Of a stretch of DNA of 64,000 bases, positions 32,489 through 41,771 are shown one piece after another. Both the position numbers and the translations under genes were made by a program. The stretch comes from Bacteriovoracia bacterium. Its GTDB lineage: Bacteria; Bdellovibrionota; Bacteriovoracia; Bacteriovoracales; Bacteriovoracaceae. The stretch covers positions 310,001 through 374,000 of the forward strand of contig JAUIIL010000002.1 of NCBI GenBank assembly GCA_030431635.1, in the 5' to 3' direction. The number at the start of each line of letters is the position of its first letter. Within the stretch, counting starts at the first letter, position 1. Below the pieces are notes generated by a model. The model saw nothing but the letters and a program-made list of their open reading frames with translations. It was not told the origin of the DNA and made no database searches.

Positions 32489-32529
32489 AGTTAGTTTAAA
32501 TCTAATTGTTTCGATGTAAGGTGTTGAAA

Positions 32530-33405
32530 TTGCTAGATCGGTTGAATTATAGCCACTTCTATTACTTCTATACTGTGGCCAAAGTAGGATCAATAAAATT
32601 AGCTTCAGAGAAGCTTAACGTGACACAACCCACAATAAGTGACCAAATTAAACTTATCGAAGAATACTTCAATTGCTCGCTCTTTGAAAGGAAGAATAGA
32701 GGACTTGTTTTAACTAGAGAAGGTAGGCTTGCACTGGAATATGCCGAGAAAATCTTTGATTTAGGCAGCGAGCTGACGAGTCGCTTAAGAAATAAGGTTA
32801 TTTTGCCAAAGAGAAGTATTGATATAGGCATTAGTTCTATGATGTCTCATTATTTTTTGTACGACATGATTTTGCCTCTTTTTAAACAAACAGAAATAAC
32901 AGTTAATATAAAGGAAGAGCAAAGACATTTACTTTTAGCAGAGTTAGAAGAGGGACATATAGATATGGTTTTTACTGATAATAAGGATTCAATATCAAGT
33001 ACTATGGATTCTTATAGAGTGGGAGTTAATAAAACTTTTGCTGTTGCTCACAAAAAGTTTCGAAAATTTAAAAAAAATTTCCCTCAGGGATTAAATGAAA
33101 TCCCATTTTTTAGTTATACAGTGGATTCATTTCTTCGCTATGAGCTAGAGCTATACTTTTCAAAAAACTCTATTACTCCTAAGGTGATAGGAGAAGGGGA
33201 TGATATTGAACTCTTGCAAATGGTAGCTCAAGAAGGGTTAGGATTTGTTGTGGTCCCTGAAGTTGCGCAAAAGAGACTGTGTCAGAATAAAGACTTAGTT
33301 ATTTTAGGTGAATTAAAAGAGCTTCAGACATATGTTTGGGCCGTTGTTAAAAAGAGTTACAAAGGGATAGGATACCATTTATTGAAAAGTGAGTTAGAGA
33401 TATGA
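32530..33405 (+). CDS. LysR-family regulator, NhaR-like
   Basis: 291 residues from a TTG at 32530 (AAGG 8 nt upstream); TTG 32506 is also in frame. The N-terminal winged helix begins LDRLNYSHFYYFYTVAKVGS, close to the NhaR start (NYNHLYYF), then TQPTISDQIKLIEE. The remainder is the LysR co-inducer domain. Its stop overlaps the start of the ATP-grasp-like gene by 4 nt, so it leads a four-gene operon or is co-transcribed with it. NhaR itself answers Na+; the signal here is unknown. Confidence 0.78.
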   Translation: MLDRLNYSHFYYFYTVAKVGSIKLASEKLNVTQPTISDQIKLIEEYFNCSLFERKNRGLVLTREGRLALEYAEKIFDLGSELTSRLRNKVILPKRSIDIGISSMMSHYFLYDMILPLFKQTEITVNIKEEQRHLLLAELEEGHIDMVFTDNKDSISSTMDSYRVGVNKTFAVAHKKFRKFKKNFPQGLNEIPFFSYTVDSFLRYELELYFSKNSITPKVIGEGDDIELLQMVAQEGLGFVVVPEVAQKRLCQNKDLVILGELKELQTYVWAVVKKSYKGIGYHLLKSELEI

Positions 33406-34826
33406 AAAGAAAAATAGAGATAATAAAGCCTGAAAACTTTGAACAAGAGAATCATTTTTATCCAAAGGCCCTCAATTCTCAACTACATGCAATGGTAAGT
33501 CATTTCTTTAATCTTGATCACTCTCGAGTTATTAAGAGATATACTCACTTGAATCCTCAGGTAAACGCGAAAATGCTTGAATCGATTTTAAAATATCAAA
33601 ACAAACATTTCTATTGGGGAGGCTCTGATCTTTTTTATGTCACTACTGAAAAGGGACAACGCTCGATGGTTGTTTTGGAAACAAACTCTTGTCCTTCAGG
33701 TCAAAAATCCATGCCTCCAAGAACAGATGCTGACGAGCATAGAGGGTACCGATATCTAATTGAAAACTCATTTCTACCTGCAATAAGAAAGCGAAGATTA
33801 CCCCAGGGGAGTTTGGCCGTTATTTACGATAAAAACTATATGGAGTCCTCTGGGTATGCTCAAACCATAGCAGACCTTACTGGGGAAGTTGTTTATCTTA
33901 TTCCGCATTTTAATAATGAAGAAAGCTTTTTAGGATTTGATGATGGAGTTATGTTTTTTGAAAATGAAGGAAAAAAGAACTTTATTAGGGCAGCTTTTCG
34001 ATATGTGACACAAAAGCCTTGGAATAGAATCCCTGTTCAGACAAAAACCTTTATTTATAACTCCGTTCTTGTTTGTCTTTCAGGTGGAAGAAATAAATTA
34101 GTCGCAAACAAAGCTTATGAACTTTATAACTCAGAGATTTTTGATTCAGGCTTAAGAATCAATACTCCTGAAACAATAAAGGATGTGAGTAAACTTGAGA
34201 TACCTCTTTGGGTACAGAGGTTTGGTGGTAAGGCCGTCATTAAAAACCCTTATTCAAACGCGGGCCAAGGTGTTTATACAATAACAACAGAGAAAGAGCT
34301 CTCTGACTTTATGAAAAATGATTATCCTTATGACCAGTTTATTGTTCAAAGTCTTATTGGACATTATGAATGGAGCTCTCATAGTGAGCATGGGAGATAT
34401 TTTCATGTAGGAACTATTCCTAATAAAAAAGGAAATATCTATATAGCTGATCTTAGAGTGATGGTGTATTCATCTCCCAAAGGTTTTTTCCCGTGTGCAA
34501 TCTATGCAAGAAGGGCCAGAAAACCTCTGGCATCGACAATCGAGGATTCAAGTTGGGAAGTACTAGGAACTAACCTTTCTGTTAAAGTAGGGGAAAATGA
34601 TTGGGATTCTGAAACATCCAGGCTTATGTTAATGGATAGAAAGGATTTCAATACATTGGGCATTGGAATTGACGATTTGATTGAAGCTTATATTCAATCA
34701 GTTTTAAGTCTTGTTGCTATTGATAAGATGGCCCAGAACCTTCTTAATAAAAAAGGGCAATTTAAAATAAAGCTTTTTAAGTCTCTGGATAACGATGAGT
34801 CTCTAATGAAAGAAATCATGATTTGA
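33402..34826 (+). CDS. ATP-grasp-like ligase candidate
   Basis: 474 residues. Residues from about 250 on resemble an ATP-grasp core: VIKNPYSNAGQGVYTI (Lys and Gly-rich loop that cover ATP), DQFIVQSLIG (hinge E/Q region) and IYIADLRVMV (acidic metal residue). The N-terminal part has ETNSCPSGQKSMPP, a possible substrate segment. ATP-grasp enzymes join a carboxylate to an amine or thiol. The pairing with an aspartoacylase-type gene suggests synthesis and cleavage of the same acyl-amino bond. Family call is moderate. Confidence 0.55.
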   Translation: MKRKIEIIKPENFEQENHFYPKALNSQLHAMVSHFFNLDHSRVIKRYTHLNPQVNAKMLESILKYQNKHFYWGGSDLFYVTTEKGQRSMVVLETNSCPSGQKSMPPRTDADEHRGYRYLIENSFLPAIRKRRLPQGSLAVIYDKNYMESSGYAQTIADLTGEVVYLIPHFNNEESFLGFDDGVMFFENEGKKNFIRAAFRYVTQKPWNRIPVQTKTFIYNSVLVCLSGGRNKLVANKAYELYNSEIFDSGLRINTPETIKDVSKLEIPLWVQRFGGKAVIKNPYSNAGQGVYTITTEKELSDFMKNDYPYDQFIVQSLIGHYEWSSHSEHGRYFHVGTIPNKKGNIYIADLRVMVYSSPKGFFPCAIYARRARKPLASTIEDSSWEVLGTNLSVKVGENDWDSETSRLMLMDRKDFNTLGIGIDDLIEAYIQSVLSLVAIDKMAQNLLNKKGQFKIKLFKSLDNDESLMKEIMI

Positions 34827-34836
34827 GGAATGAAAC

Positions 34837-35844
34837 ATGAGCAATGTTTTAGTTATAAAAACAAAAGAAAAACTTAATCTTTCTTCTTTAAAAAAGGGGA
34901 GTATTCACAGACTCCATATTCAGCTTTCGGATAATTCACTTGGAGTTCCATGGAGGGTTCCAGTTATTGTTGTTAAGGGAGTGGGAAAAGGACCAGTGAT
35001 AGGAATAACAGCGGCAGTACATGGAGATGAGTTAAATGGTGTTTCTACTATTTTTAAACTTCTTGATGCTGTTGATCCCAAAACGATGAAAGGAACATTA
35101 GTTTTAGTACCAATCTCAAATACACCTGGATATTTGATGAATCAAAGATTTTTCCTTGATGATGTCGATTTAAATCGAATTATGCCTGGTAAAGAGTTTG
35201 GAAGCTCTAGTGATATTTATGCACATTTTTTTATTACCAAAATAGTCAAAAGTTTTGATTATCTTCTCGATCTTCATACCGCTAGTCATGGACGTGTAAA
35301 TAGTCTTTACCTAAGAGCTGATTTAGAAGTTAAGGAGTCGAGGACTTTGGCCTATCTTCAGCATCCTCAAATAATTGTTCAAAAAGATGATGATGAAAAA
35401 ACATTAAGAGGATGGGCGAACAGGCATGGAATTCCTGCCATAACAATTGAGATTGGAAATCCCAATACATTTCAAGCGACACTCATAGATGAAACATTAG
35501 ACGGAATATTTAATACATTAAGATACTTTAAAATGATTCCAGGAGAAGTGCAGGATTTTGTTTCACACGCAGCAACCGTCTGTGATCATTCCTATTGGAT
35601 TAGAAGTCAGAAAGGAGGAATTATAGAAGTTTTTCCAGAGCTGGCCGAAGTTGTTAAGAATGGACAGTTAATCGCAAAGGTGTACGATGTTTTTGGACAA
35701 GTACGTGAAAAAATATATTCAAATAGAGAGGGGATTGTTATAGGGAAAAATATTAGACCAATCTGTGACTCTGGAACGAGAGTACTGCACCTAGGCGTAA
35801 ATATCCAAGAACCTCTGCCAGAGATGATTCCAGGACATCATTAA
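34837..35844 (+). CDS. Succinylglutamate desuccinylase/aspartoacylase family zinc hydrolase
   Basis: 335 residues. M14-like zinc enzyme: the HGDELNG motif gives two zinc ligands (HxxE) near residue 67, DLHTASHG gives the third His, and ITIEIGNP holds the catalytic Glu. A C-terminal beta-barrel domain ends in a lipoyl/biotinyl-type hairpin (GGIIEVFPELAEVVKNGQLI, then GIVIGKN). Enzymes of this group remove N-acyl groups from amino acids. It starts 10 nt after the ATP-grasp-like gene. Substrate not known. Confidence 0.8.
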   Translation: MSNVLVIKTKEKLNLSSLKKGSIHRLHIQLSDNSLGVPWRVPVIVVKGVGKGPVIGITAAVHGDELNGVSTIFKLLDAVDPKTMKGTLVLVPISNTPGYLMNQRFFLDDVDLNRIMPGKEFGSSSDIYAHFFITKIVKSFDYLLDLHTASHGRVNSLYLRADLEVKESRTLAYLQHPQIIVQKDDDEKTLRGWANRHGIPAITIEIGNPNTFQATLIDETLDGIFNTLRYFKMIPGEVQDFVSHAATVCDHSYWIRSQKGGIIEVFPELAEVVKNGQLIAKVYDVFGQVREKIYSNREGIVIGKNIRPICDSGTRVLHLGVNIQEPLPEMIPGHH

Positions 35845-35909
35845 GAAAATAATACAACTAATAGAAACAATTGTTTAAAGTTTATTTTTTGTTTGATATA
35901 CCAAACAAA

Positions 35910-37166
35910 ATGAAAGGTATAATTCTAATTTTTGCTGTTTTATTGACGCAAGGACATGCTCATGATGATCATGGTGCTGATGAAGTGAGAGATGTTTATG
36001 CTCTCGTTCACAATATTAGTGTTGAAGAATTCTTAAAAAACAAAAGGTACTACTCTGATGAGATTTTAAAAAGCTCTCATGAAGCAGTTGAAACGACACT
36101 TCCACCGCTAAAAGGGACTGATTGGAGCAAAGTTACCTTAACTTTAAAAAAACTTGAAGAGAGCTTAAGTATTAATAGAGAGAACATGTCTAATTGGTAC
36201 AAATGGCTACCATGGATTTGGAATACAGGAGTAAAAATTCCTTATGCCATAGCTCGATATGCTCATCCAAGTAACTTTAGAGAGATTAGTTATAATGTTC
36301 AAAGATGGTTTAATATGTTTCAACCTCATGCACCTCAAGAGCTTGAGAAGCATATGATGAACCTTGCTCTTCTATATGTTGCCTCTCATACAACAGAGTC
36401 CGTTTTTGGTCCTTTGTTTGGAACTTTAGGCCCGGAAACGTTTTTACAATCTTTAAACATAGAGTTTATTACTACAATGCTAGAGTCTCCTGTTGCGATA
36501 GGTGCCCTGCGCTTCGGAGGGACTTTGGCTGGTTTTATGATTGCGGTACCAGGACTTGATCCATTGTGCATTATAATGGGGGCTTCGTATGTGAGATACC
36601 CCCAGTTAAGAAGAGTGACTTGGGAACCGATCTTTTCTGTTCCAAGAATTGTTTTATTTAAAGGAGGAAAATTTCTTTATAAGGCAGTCGGGGCAAAAGC
36701 ATTAATGGCAATGCTCTTAGAAACTCAAGATTTTAAAGACTATTTAATAGGAAAAATTGGAGAGAATCCCAGGATTCTAGTTAAGACGAAAAAAGAGCAA
36801 TTAGAACTTAATTTTAATATTGAAGGAGAAAAACCTATCATTGATATAAAGCTTAAAATGGGTCATAAAGGACAGTATTATTTATCAGAACTTATCTTTT
36901 ATGAAGATGCTAAAAAACTCTCTAGAGCAGAAATAAGAAAACGAGTTGCTCTATTTGGGGTAACGAGCTCTCCTTTTAATACTCCTATTACAGAAGCCAT
37001 TCTTCAGGCCCATAAAAGATTTCGAGCGAATGACTTAGAAAGTTTTTATGAAAATGCTTTTTATGTAAAAAAAACGAGTATTCATCAAGGTAGCTTTCAA
37101 ATTGAATATTTTCCGAACTCTATTCGTTTAAAAAGATTTCATCATTGCTTGAGACATTTTCAATGA
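35910..37166 (+). CDS. Exported membrane-associated protein, His-rich N-terminus
   Basis: 418 residues from the ATG at 35910, where a signal peptide begins (MKGIILIFAVLLTQGHA). The TTG at 35871 would add a 13-residue prefix. The mature protein opens with HDDHGADE, a possible metal-binding His/Asp cluster, then contains at least two hydrophobic stretches (GGTLAGFMIAVPGLDPLCII). No known family recognised. It begins 65 nt after the aspartoacylase stop and ends 7 nt before a convergent gene; its promoter may be separate. Function unknown. Confidence 0.55.
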   Translation: MKGIILIFAVLLTQGHAHDDHGADEVRDVYALVHNISVEEFLKNKRYYSDEILKSSHEAVETTLPPLKGTDWSKVTLTLKKLEESLSINRENMSNWYKWLPWIWNTGVKIPYAIARYAHPSNFREISYNVQRWFNMFQPHAPQELEKHMMNLALLYVASHTTESVFGPLFGTLGPETFLQSLNIEFITTMLESPVAIGALRFGGTLAGFMIAVPGLDPLCIIMGASYVRYPQLRRVTWEPIFSVPRIVLFKGGKFLYKAVGAKALMAMLLETQDFKDYLIGKIGENPRILVKTKKEQLELNFNIEGEKPIIDIKLKMGHKGQYYLSELIFYEDAKKLSRAEIRKRVALFGVTSSPFNTPITEAILQAHKRFRANDLESFYENAFYVKKTSIHQGSFQIEYFPNSIRLKRFHHCLRHFQ

Positions 37167-37173
37167 AATGTTG

Positions 37174-37419
37174 TTATTCGATCCAAACTTTGTAACTTTT
37201 AATTTCTTCAGAGATTTCAAATACGGTTTGTGGCCTATAATTGGATTCTTTTATTTCCTTTATCATTGTTTCCAAATGAATATTTCTTTTTTGTAACTTG
37301 CTTAAAACAAATTCAGGCATAATCGATTCAATAATATTCAAAGTGTGGATAGGGAAGGATAAGTCTACTTTTTCCTTCCCCTTTTCCATAACTAACACTC
37401 TGAGATTTCTTGCTTGCAT
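37174..37419 (-). CDS. Small conserved-looking hypothetical protein next to cheW
   Basis: 81 residues. MQARNLRVLVMEKGKEKVDL then SFPIHTLN resembles the short beta-hairpin plus PLSL-type segment seen in YvlB/SHOCT-like proteins that carry RIRVxxGKxKVNLxLPL. The ATG overlaps the cheW stop by 1 nt (TAATG-type), so it is translated with cheW and cheA. It may be an accessory of the chemosensory complex. Confidence 0.5.
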   Translation of the reverse strand: MQARNLRVLVMEKGKEKVDLSFPIHTLNIIESIMPEFVLSKLQKRNIHLETMIKEIKESNYRPQTVFEISEEIKSYKVWIE

Positions 37420-37868
37420 TAAATGATTTTATTGAGATCAAGGAGAATCAGCAGTTTGTCCTTGAGAACAAAGACTCCTTTTATATATTTTTGGAGATTT
37501 TTATCAATGATGTCTTGAGATTGTTCAAATTTTTCATTCTCAACAGAAATGACATCAAGAATTTCATCAACAACGAGTGAAAAGAGAGAGTCATCTTTTT
37601 TTATAATGACATTCATATGGTTATCCCCATAATCTTCTTCGATTTGAAAAAGCTTCCTTAAGCTAAGAGAGGTGACAATTTGCCCTCTTAGGTTAATAAG
37701 ACCTCTAATATACTCCTCAACAAGAGGAATCGGAGTAATGGAATGAGGTTTAACTACTTCTTGAACATCTAGCACAGAAATTCCATAATAATTTTCTCCA
37801 ACTCTAAAACCTGTCACTTGAGTTGGAATGTCTTTCTTTTTTAGATTTCTTGTTTCGATTTCACTCAT
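37419..37868 (-). CDS. cheW: Chemotaxis coupling protein
   Basis: 149 residues. CheW-type SH3-like double domain: VTGFRVGENYYGISVLDVQE, then ITPIPLVEEYIRGLINLRGQ and the closing IVTSLSLRKLF. It links receptors to CheA. Overlaps the stop of the adjacent cheA by 4 nt, and the small downstream gene by 1 nt, on the minus strand. Confidence 0.93.
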   Translation of the reverse strand: MSEIETRNLKKKDIPTQVTGFRVGENYYGISVLDVQEVVKPHSITPIPLVEEYIRGLINLRGQIVTSLSLRKLFQIEEDYGDNHMNVIIKKDDSLFSLVVDEILDVISVENEKFEQSQDIIDKNLQKYIKGVFVLKDKLLILLDLNKII

Positions 37869-40645
37869 AACGAACCTTCTTTTGCAATAATATCAATTTT
37901 CTCAATAATAATATCTTTTTTAAATTTCTCGAGATGATAATCAAAACCAATCTCTTTTGTCTTTTGTAAATCGGATTCTTTAACTTTAGAAGTAAGTGCG
38001 ATAAGTTTAACATTTTTTAAACTCTCATTTTCTCTAATGGCTTCACCAAGTTCAAACCCATCCATAACAGGCATTTCAATATCACTGATAACTAATTTAA
38101 TATCCTTATTTTCCTTAAGGATATCTAAGGCTTCTTTCCCATTGTGAGCAATAACTGGAGTTAGGTTAATTTCAAGTAGTAAATCTGTAATGAGCTTTCT
38201 GAAAATAGCAGAGTCTTCAGCTAGTAAAACTTTTTGCCTGGAATAGCGTGAGTGTTCAAAAGGTTTTATTCCTGTTTTTAATTCTACAACACGATAGAAA
38301 TCAAGAACAGTAACGGCCCTGTCATCAATAAATATTGTTCCTAAAACGCCGTCAATTTTAGAAGCATCCGAGTTAATTTCATCTTGGTTTTTAGAAATAT
38401 CGAAAATTTCATCAACTATAATCCCATAACTGAGTTTATTTATCGTAACAACAATACATTTTAATTTATTGTCATTTTGACTAAGACTGATAGGCTTTGC
38501 GTCAGTTGCAATAAAGTCCTCCAGCAGAATGAGTGGCATAGGTTTATTTCTATAATGATAAATTGGTTGTTTACCGGTAAATTCAACTTTTCTAGAGTCT
38601 ATTTCTTCTAAACGGTCAACGAGAACAAGTGGAAGAGCATACTTTCTTTTATCTTGTAGTGTGAAAATAAGATACTCTTGTTGAAGGTTTCCTGAAATTT
38701 GTAGACCTTGCTTTAAAGTAAAAGTTTTTGTCTCAGATTTTTCGTCATGATAATGACCAAAAGTATTAAGAAAACCTACAACGTCTATAATCAAAGTTAC
38801 TTTTCCATTTCCAAGAATGGCCGCTCCGGCAAATGCTGAAATTTCTTTAACCTTTGAACTTAATGGTTTAACAACAATTTCCTCAGTATCTAGAATTTCG
38901 TCAACAATGAGACCATAAATTTGTCCATCAGCGTTTAAAACAACAATGTTGGTAACAGTGTTTTTATGAGCGGATATTTTTTCTATTCCTTCTTCAAATT
39001 GAGCATTAATTCTTAAGGAACTCTCATGAAGAACCTCGAGATTAAGAGATTTTTTTAGGTTTAATAAAGGAATAATTTCACCTCTTAATCTTAAAAGTTG
39101 AGTGCCCTTTATTGTTTCAATTGATTGATGTAGGTTTTCTTCTTCAATTCGAACCAATTCAATGAGGTTACTTTGAGCAATCGCAAAGTTCTCACCCTCT
39201 GCACAAACATGAAGGGCTGGAATAATAGCTAAAGTTAAAGGAATTTTAAGCTTAAAGGAGGAACCTTCTCCTAAATGAGAGTTAATATGAACAGAACCTC
39301 CAATTTTTTCAATATTACTTTTAACAACATCCATCCCAACACCACGGCCAGAAATGTTGGTCACTTTCTCAGCTGTAGAGAATCCTGGTGTAAAGATCAG
39401 ATTTAAAATCTTCTGTTCTGAAAATTGAGCAGCTTGCTCCTGTGTGATGATAGATTTTTCGATCGCTTTATTAAGTATTTTTTGAGGGTCAATTCCAGCA
39501 CCATCATCAGAGATCTCAATAGCAACTTGTCCACCTTCATGATAAGCTCTTATGTTAATTGATGCCATCTCTGGCTTGCCTCGAGCTTCCCTTACACTTG
39601 GAGCTTCAATTCCGTGATCGACACAATTTCTTACTAAGTGAGTAAGAGGATCTTTGACGGACTCAAGAAGGGTTTTATCAAGTTCTGTATCCTGTCCAGA
39701 GATATGGAGTGTGATTTTTTTTCCTTGAGTTTTAGCAAGGTCTCTAATAACTCTTTCAAATTTATTGATAACATTCCCGACGGGTTGCATTCTTGTATTC
39801 ATTATTTGGTTTTGTAGCTCACTCGTAATAATATTAAGTTTGTGAGAGAGCTTTTGAAGCTCATACTCTTGGCAATCGTTCATATATTGCATAATTTGGT
39901 TTCGATTAAGAACAAGTTCTCCAACAATATTCATAATTTTATCAAGAAGACTAACATGAACCCTAACGTATGAGTCTGCTGATTTGTTAGAAACGTTCTT
40001 GTTTGCTGCATCTTCAGTTAATTCTTTCTCTAGTTCCATTTTGATCTCACTATCTTTTTTTTGTTTTGGTGTGGATTGAGTACTTAAATTTATATTCTCA
40101 ACAGTTTCTTTCACAATGTTAAGGGAAGCCTTCTCTTTTTGTTTATTATCAACTTCTTCGGATTTTTTCTCTAACTGAGAAATATCAGGTTTTTTTAGTT
40201 GTATTGAAGAGGTTAAATTTAATTGAGTATCATCTAGGCTAAAGTTTTTTTCTTGTAAAATACTTTCAAGGAAGGAGAGAAGTTGTAGTCTTAAGGTGTC
40301 AAAGTTGCCTTCACCTTCAGTTTCATTCTCTTCTATATTCTTAACGATTACCTGACAAGAATCAAACCCTTTTAAAAGAAGATCTGTAAGGTTTGAATTA
40401 ACTTCAATTTTATGTTCTCGGACTAGATCGAGTATATTTTCAAGGATATGAGTGATTTTTTGAAGTTTCTTAAACCCTAAAAAGTTCGCGCTTCCCTTCA
40501 TTGTGTGAACTTTCCGATAAACTTCGTTAAGTATTTCAACATTAGTCGTATCCGATTCAAACTGAGTCAGTTCTTGACCAATACTTGATAAACTTTCATT
40601 AGTTTCAAAGATAAACTCCTCAATGATTGCCTTGTTCTGACTCAT
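37865..40645 (-). CDS. cheA: Hybrid CheA histidine kinase with two CheW domains and C-terminal receiver
   Basis: 926 residues. Order: Hpt (His47 in VHTMKGSA), a long acidic/Lys-rich linker (about 140-220), dimerisation helices, HATPase (HLVRNCVDHGIE, DDGAGIDPQ, FTPGFSTAEKV, GRGVGMD), first CheW-like domain (about 480-600), second CheW-like domain (about 630-760) and a receiver with Asp near 850 (SDIEMPVMDG). The intact motifs show an active kinase. An AAGGGG site precedes the ATG. The second CheW domain is not in the usual CheA and may recruit another coupling partner. The divergent cheB starts 82 nt away. Confidence 0.93.
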   Translation of the reverse strand: MSQNKAIIEEFIFETNESLSSIGQELTQFESDTTNVEILNEVYRKVHTMKGSANFLGFKKLQKITHILENILDLVREHKIEVNSNLTDLLLKGFDSCQVIVKNIEENETEGEGNFDTLRLQLLSFLESILQEKNFSLDDTQLNLTSSIQLKKPDISQLEKKSEEVDNKQKEKASLNIVKETVENINLSTQSTPKQKKDSEIKMELEKELTEDAANKNVSNKSADSYVRVHVSLLDKIMNIVGELVLNRNQIMQYMNDCQEYELQKLSHKLNIITSELQNQIMNTRMQPVGNVINKFERVIRDLAKTQGKKITLHISGQDTELDKTLLESVKDPLTHLVRNCVDHGIEAPSVREARGKPEMASINIRAYHEGGQVAIEISDDGAGIDPQKILNKAIEKSIITQEQAAQFSEQKILNLIFTPGFSTAEKVTNISGRGVGMDVVKSNIEKIGGSVHINSHLGEGSSFKLKIPLTLAIIPALHVCAEGENFAIAQSNLIELVRIEEENLHQSIETIKGTQLLRLRGEIIPLLNLKKSLNLEVLHESSLRINAQFEEGIEKISAHKNTVTNIVVLNADGQIYGLIVDEILDTEEIVVKPLSSKVKEISAFAGAAILGNGKVTLIIDVVGFLNTFGHYHDEKSETKTFTLKQGLQISGNLQQEYLIFTLQDKRKYALPLVLVDRLEEIDSRKVEFTGKQPIYHYRNKPMPLILLEDFIATDAKPISLSQNDNKLKCIVVTINKLSYGIIVDEIFDISKNQDEINSDASKIDGVLGTIFIDDRAVTVLDFYRVVELKTGIKPFEHSRYSRQKVLLAEDSAIFRKLITDLLLEINLTPVIAHNGKEALDILKENKDIKLVISDIEMPVMDGFELGEAIRENESLKNVKLIALTSKVKESDLQKTKEIGFDYHLEKFKKDIIIEKIDIIAKEGSL

Positions 40646-40727
40646 TTTTCCCCTTAAATATTTTTATATATAGAACACTCATAATTATACCGATTCCCTT
40701 AAAGCAAATAAAGTGGGGAAAGTATAG

Positions 40728-41771
40728 ATGTTTAAAATTCTCATTACAGATGATTCAATTGTTTACCGCTCGGCCATCACACAGGCTTTATCAACTTCTA
40801 AATTAGAGTTAGAAATAACGACGGCCAGTAATGGTAAAATTTGCTTAACAAAATTTCAAAATTCTAAATTTGATCTCGTTATTACCGATCTTGAAATGCC
40901 TGAAATGAATGGGATTGAAGTGATTAAATCTATAAGAGAAACGAATAAAAGTGTGCCTATTATTGTTTATTCATCTTTGACACTTAAAGGTGCTGAAAAG
41001 ACGTTTGAGGCCTTAGCAGCCGGTGCAACTGATTTTTCTACCAAAGTTGAAAATGTTGGCGATATTGATGAGGGAATCAAAAAAATACAAATGGAGCTTT
41101 TGCCTAAAGTTGAAGGGATTTTAAGAGGATTTCAAGCTAAGCAAAAAAAGGAATTTTCACCTTCAAAATTAAACGATTTGATTTTAACAACTTTTAGACC
41201 ATCTCTTATTGCCATTGGTTCTTCAACGGGTGGTCCTGAAGCTTTGAAAAACATTTTTCGAAATATTAATTGTGAAATAAAAGTACCTCTTGTTATTGTT
41301 CAGCATATGCCTAAACTTTTCACAAAAAAACTAGCTGAAGATTTAGATAAGCTAACTCCAATTAAATTTAAAGAAGCTGAGGAGAATGAAATCCTCGTCC
41401 CCAATACAGCCTATATTGCTCCCGGTGATTTTCATATGACAATAAAAGATGTTGCAGGAAAAAAGGTTGTGAAGCTTAATCAAGAGGAAAAAGTTTGCTT
41501 TGTAAGACCCTCAGTGGATGTTCTCTATGATTCAATAGCTCCACTTTACCCAGGAAAAATTCTCTCTTTTATTTTAACAGGTATGGGGAGTGATGGAATG
41601 AATGGTTCTCAAACATTAAGACAGAAAGATTGTCCTGTTATTATTCAAGATCGTGAAAGTTCTGTAGTTTGGGGAATGCCTGGAGCCATTGCAGAAAAAA
41701 ATATACAAACAAATATTATGAGTTTGAAAGATATAGCACAAACAATTAAAGATTTGGCAGGTATAAGATGA
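40728..41771 (+). CDS. cheB: Chemotaxis response regulator methylesterase
   Basis: 347 residues. Receiver with Asp9/Asp8 acidic pocket and phospho-acceptor Asp54 (TDLEMPEMNG), then a methylesterase domain with catalytic Ser in GSSTGGPEAL (about 165), His in IVQHMPK (about 191) and Asp in GMGSDGMNG (about 288). It removes methyl groups from MCP glutamates. Divergent from cheA; the stop overlaps the next gene by 4 nt. Confidence 0.94.
   Translation: MFKILITDDSIVYRSAITQALSTSKLELEITTASNGKICLTKFQNSKFDLVITDLEMPEMNGIEVIKSIRETNKSVPIIVYSSLTLKGAEKTFEALAAGATDFSTKVENVGDIDEGIKKIQMELLPKVEGILRGFQAKQKKEFSPSKLNDLILTTFRPSLIAIGSSTGGPEALKNIFRNINCEIKVPLVIVQHMPKLFTKKLAEDLDKLTPIKFKEAEENEILVPNTAYIAPGDFHMTIKDVAGKKVVKLNQEEKVCFVRPSVDVLYDSIAPLYPGKILSFILTGMGSDGMNGSQTLRQKDCPVIIQDRESSVVWGMPGAIAEKNIQTNIMSLKDIAQTIKDLAGIR

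Noticed and set aside
32405-32593. N-terminal extension of the Lys/Cys-rich protein
   Set aside because: It crosses the 13-bp dyad and enters the LysR gene; the GTG at 32404 has a strong ribosome site and starts a signal peptide.
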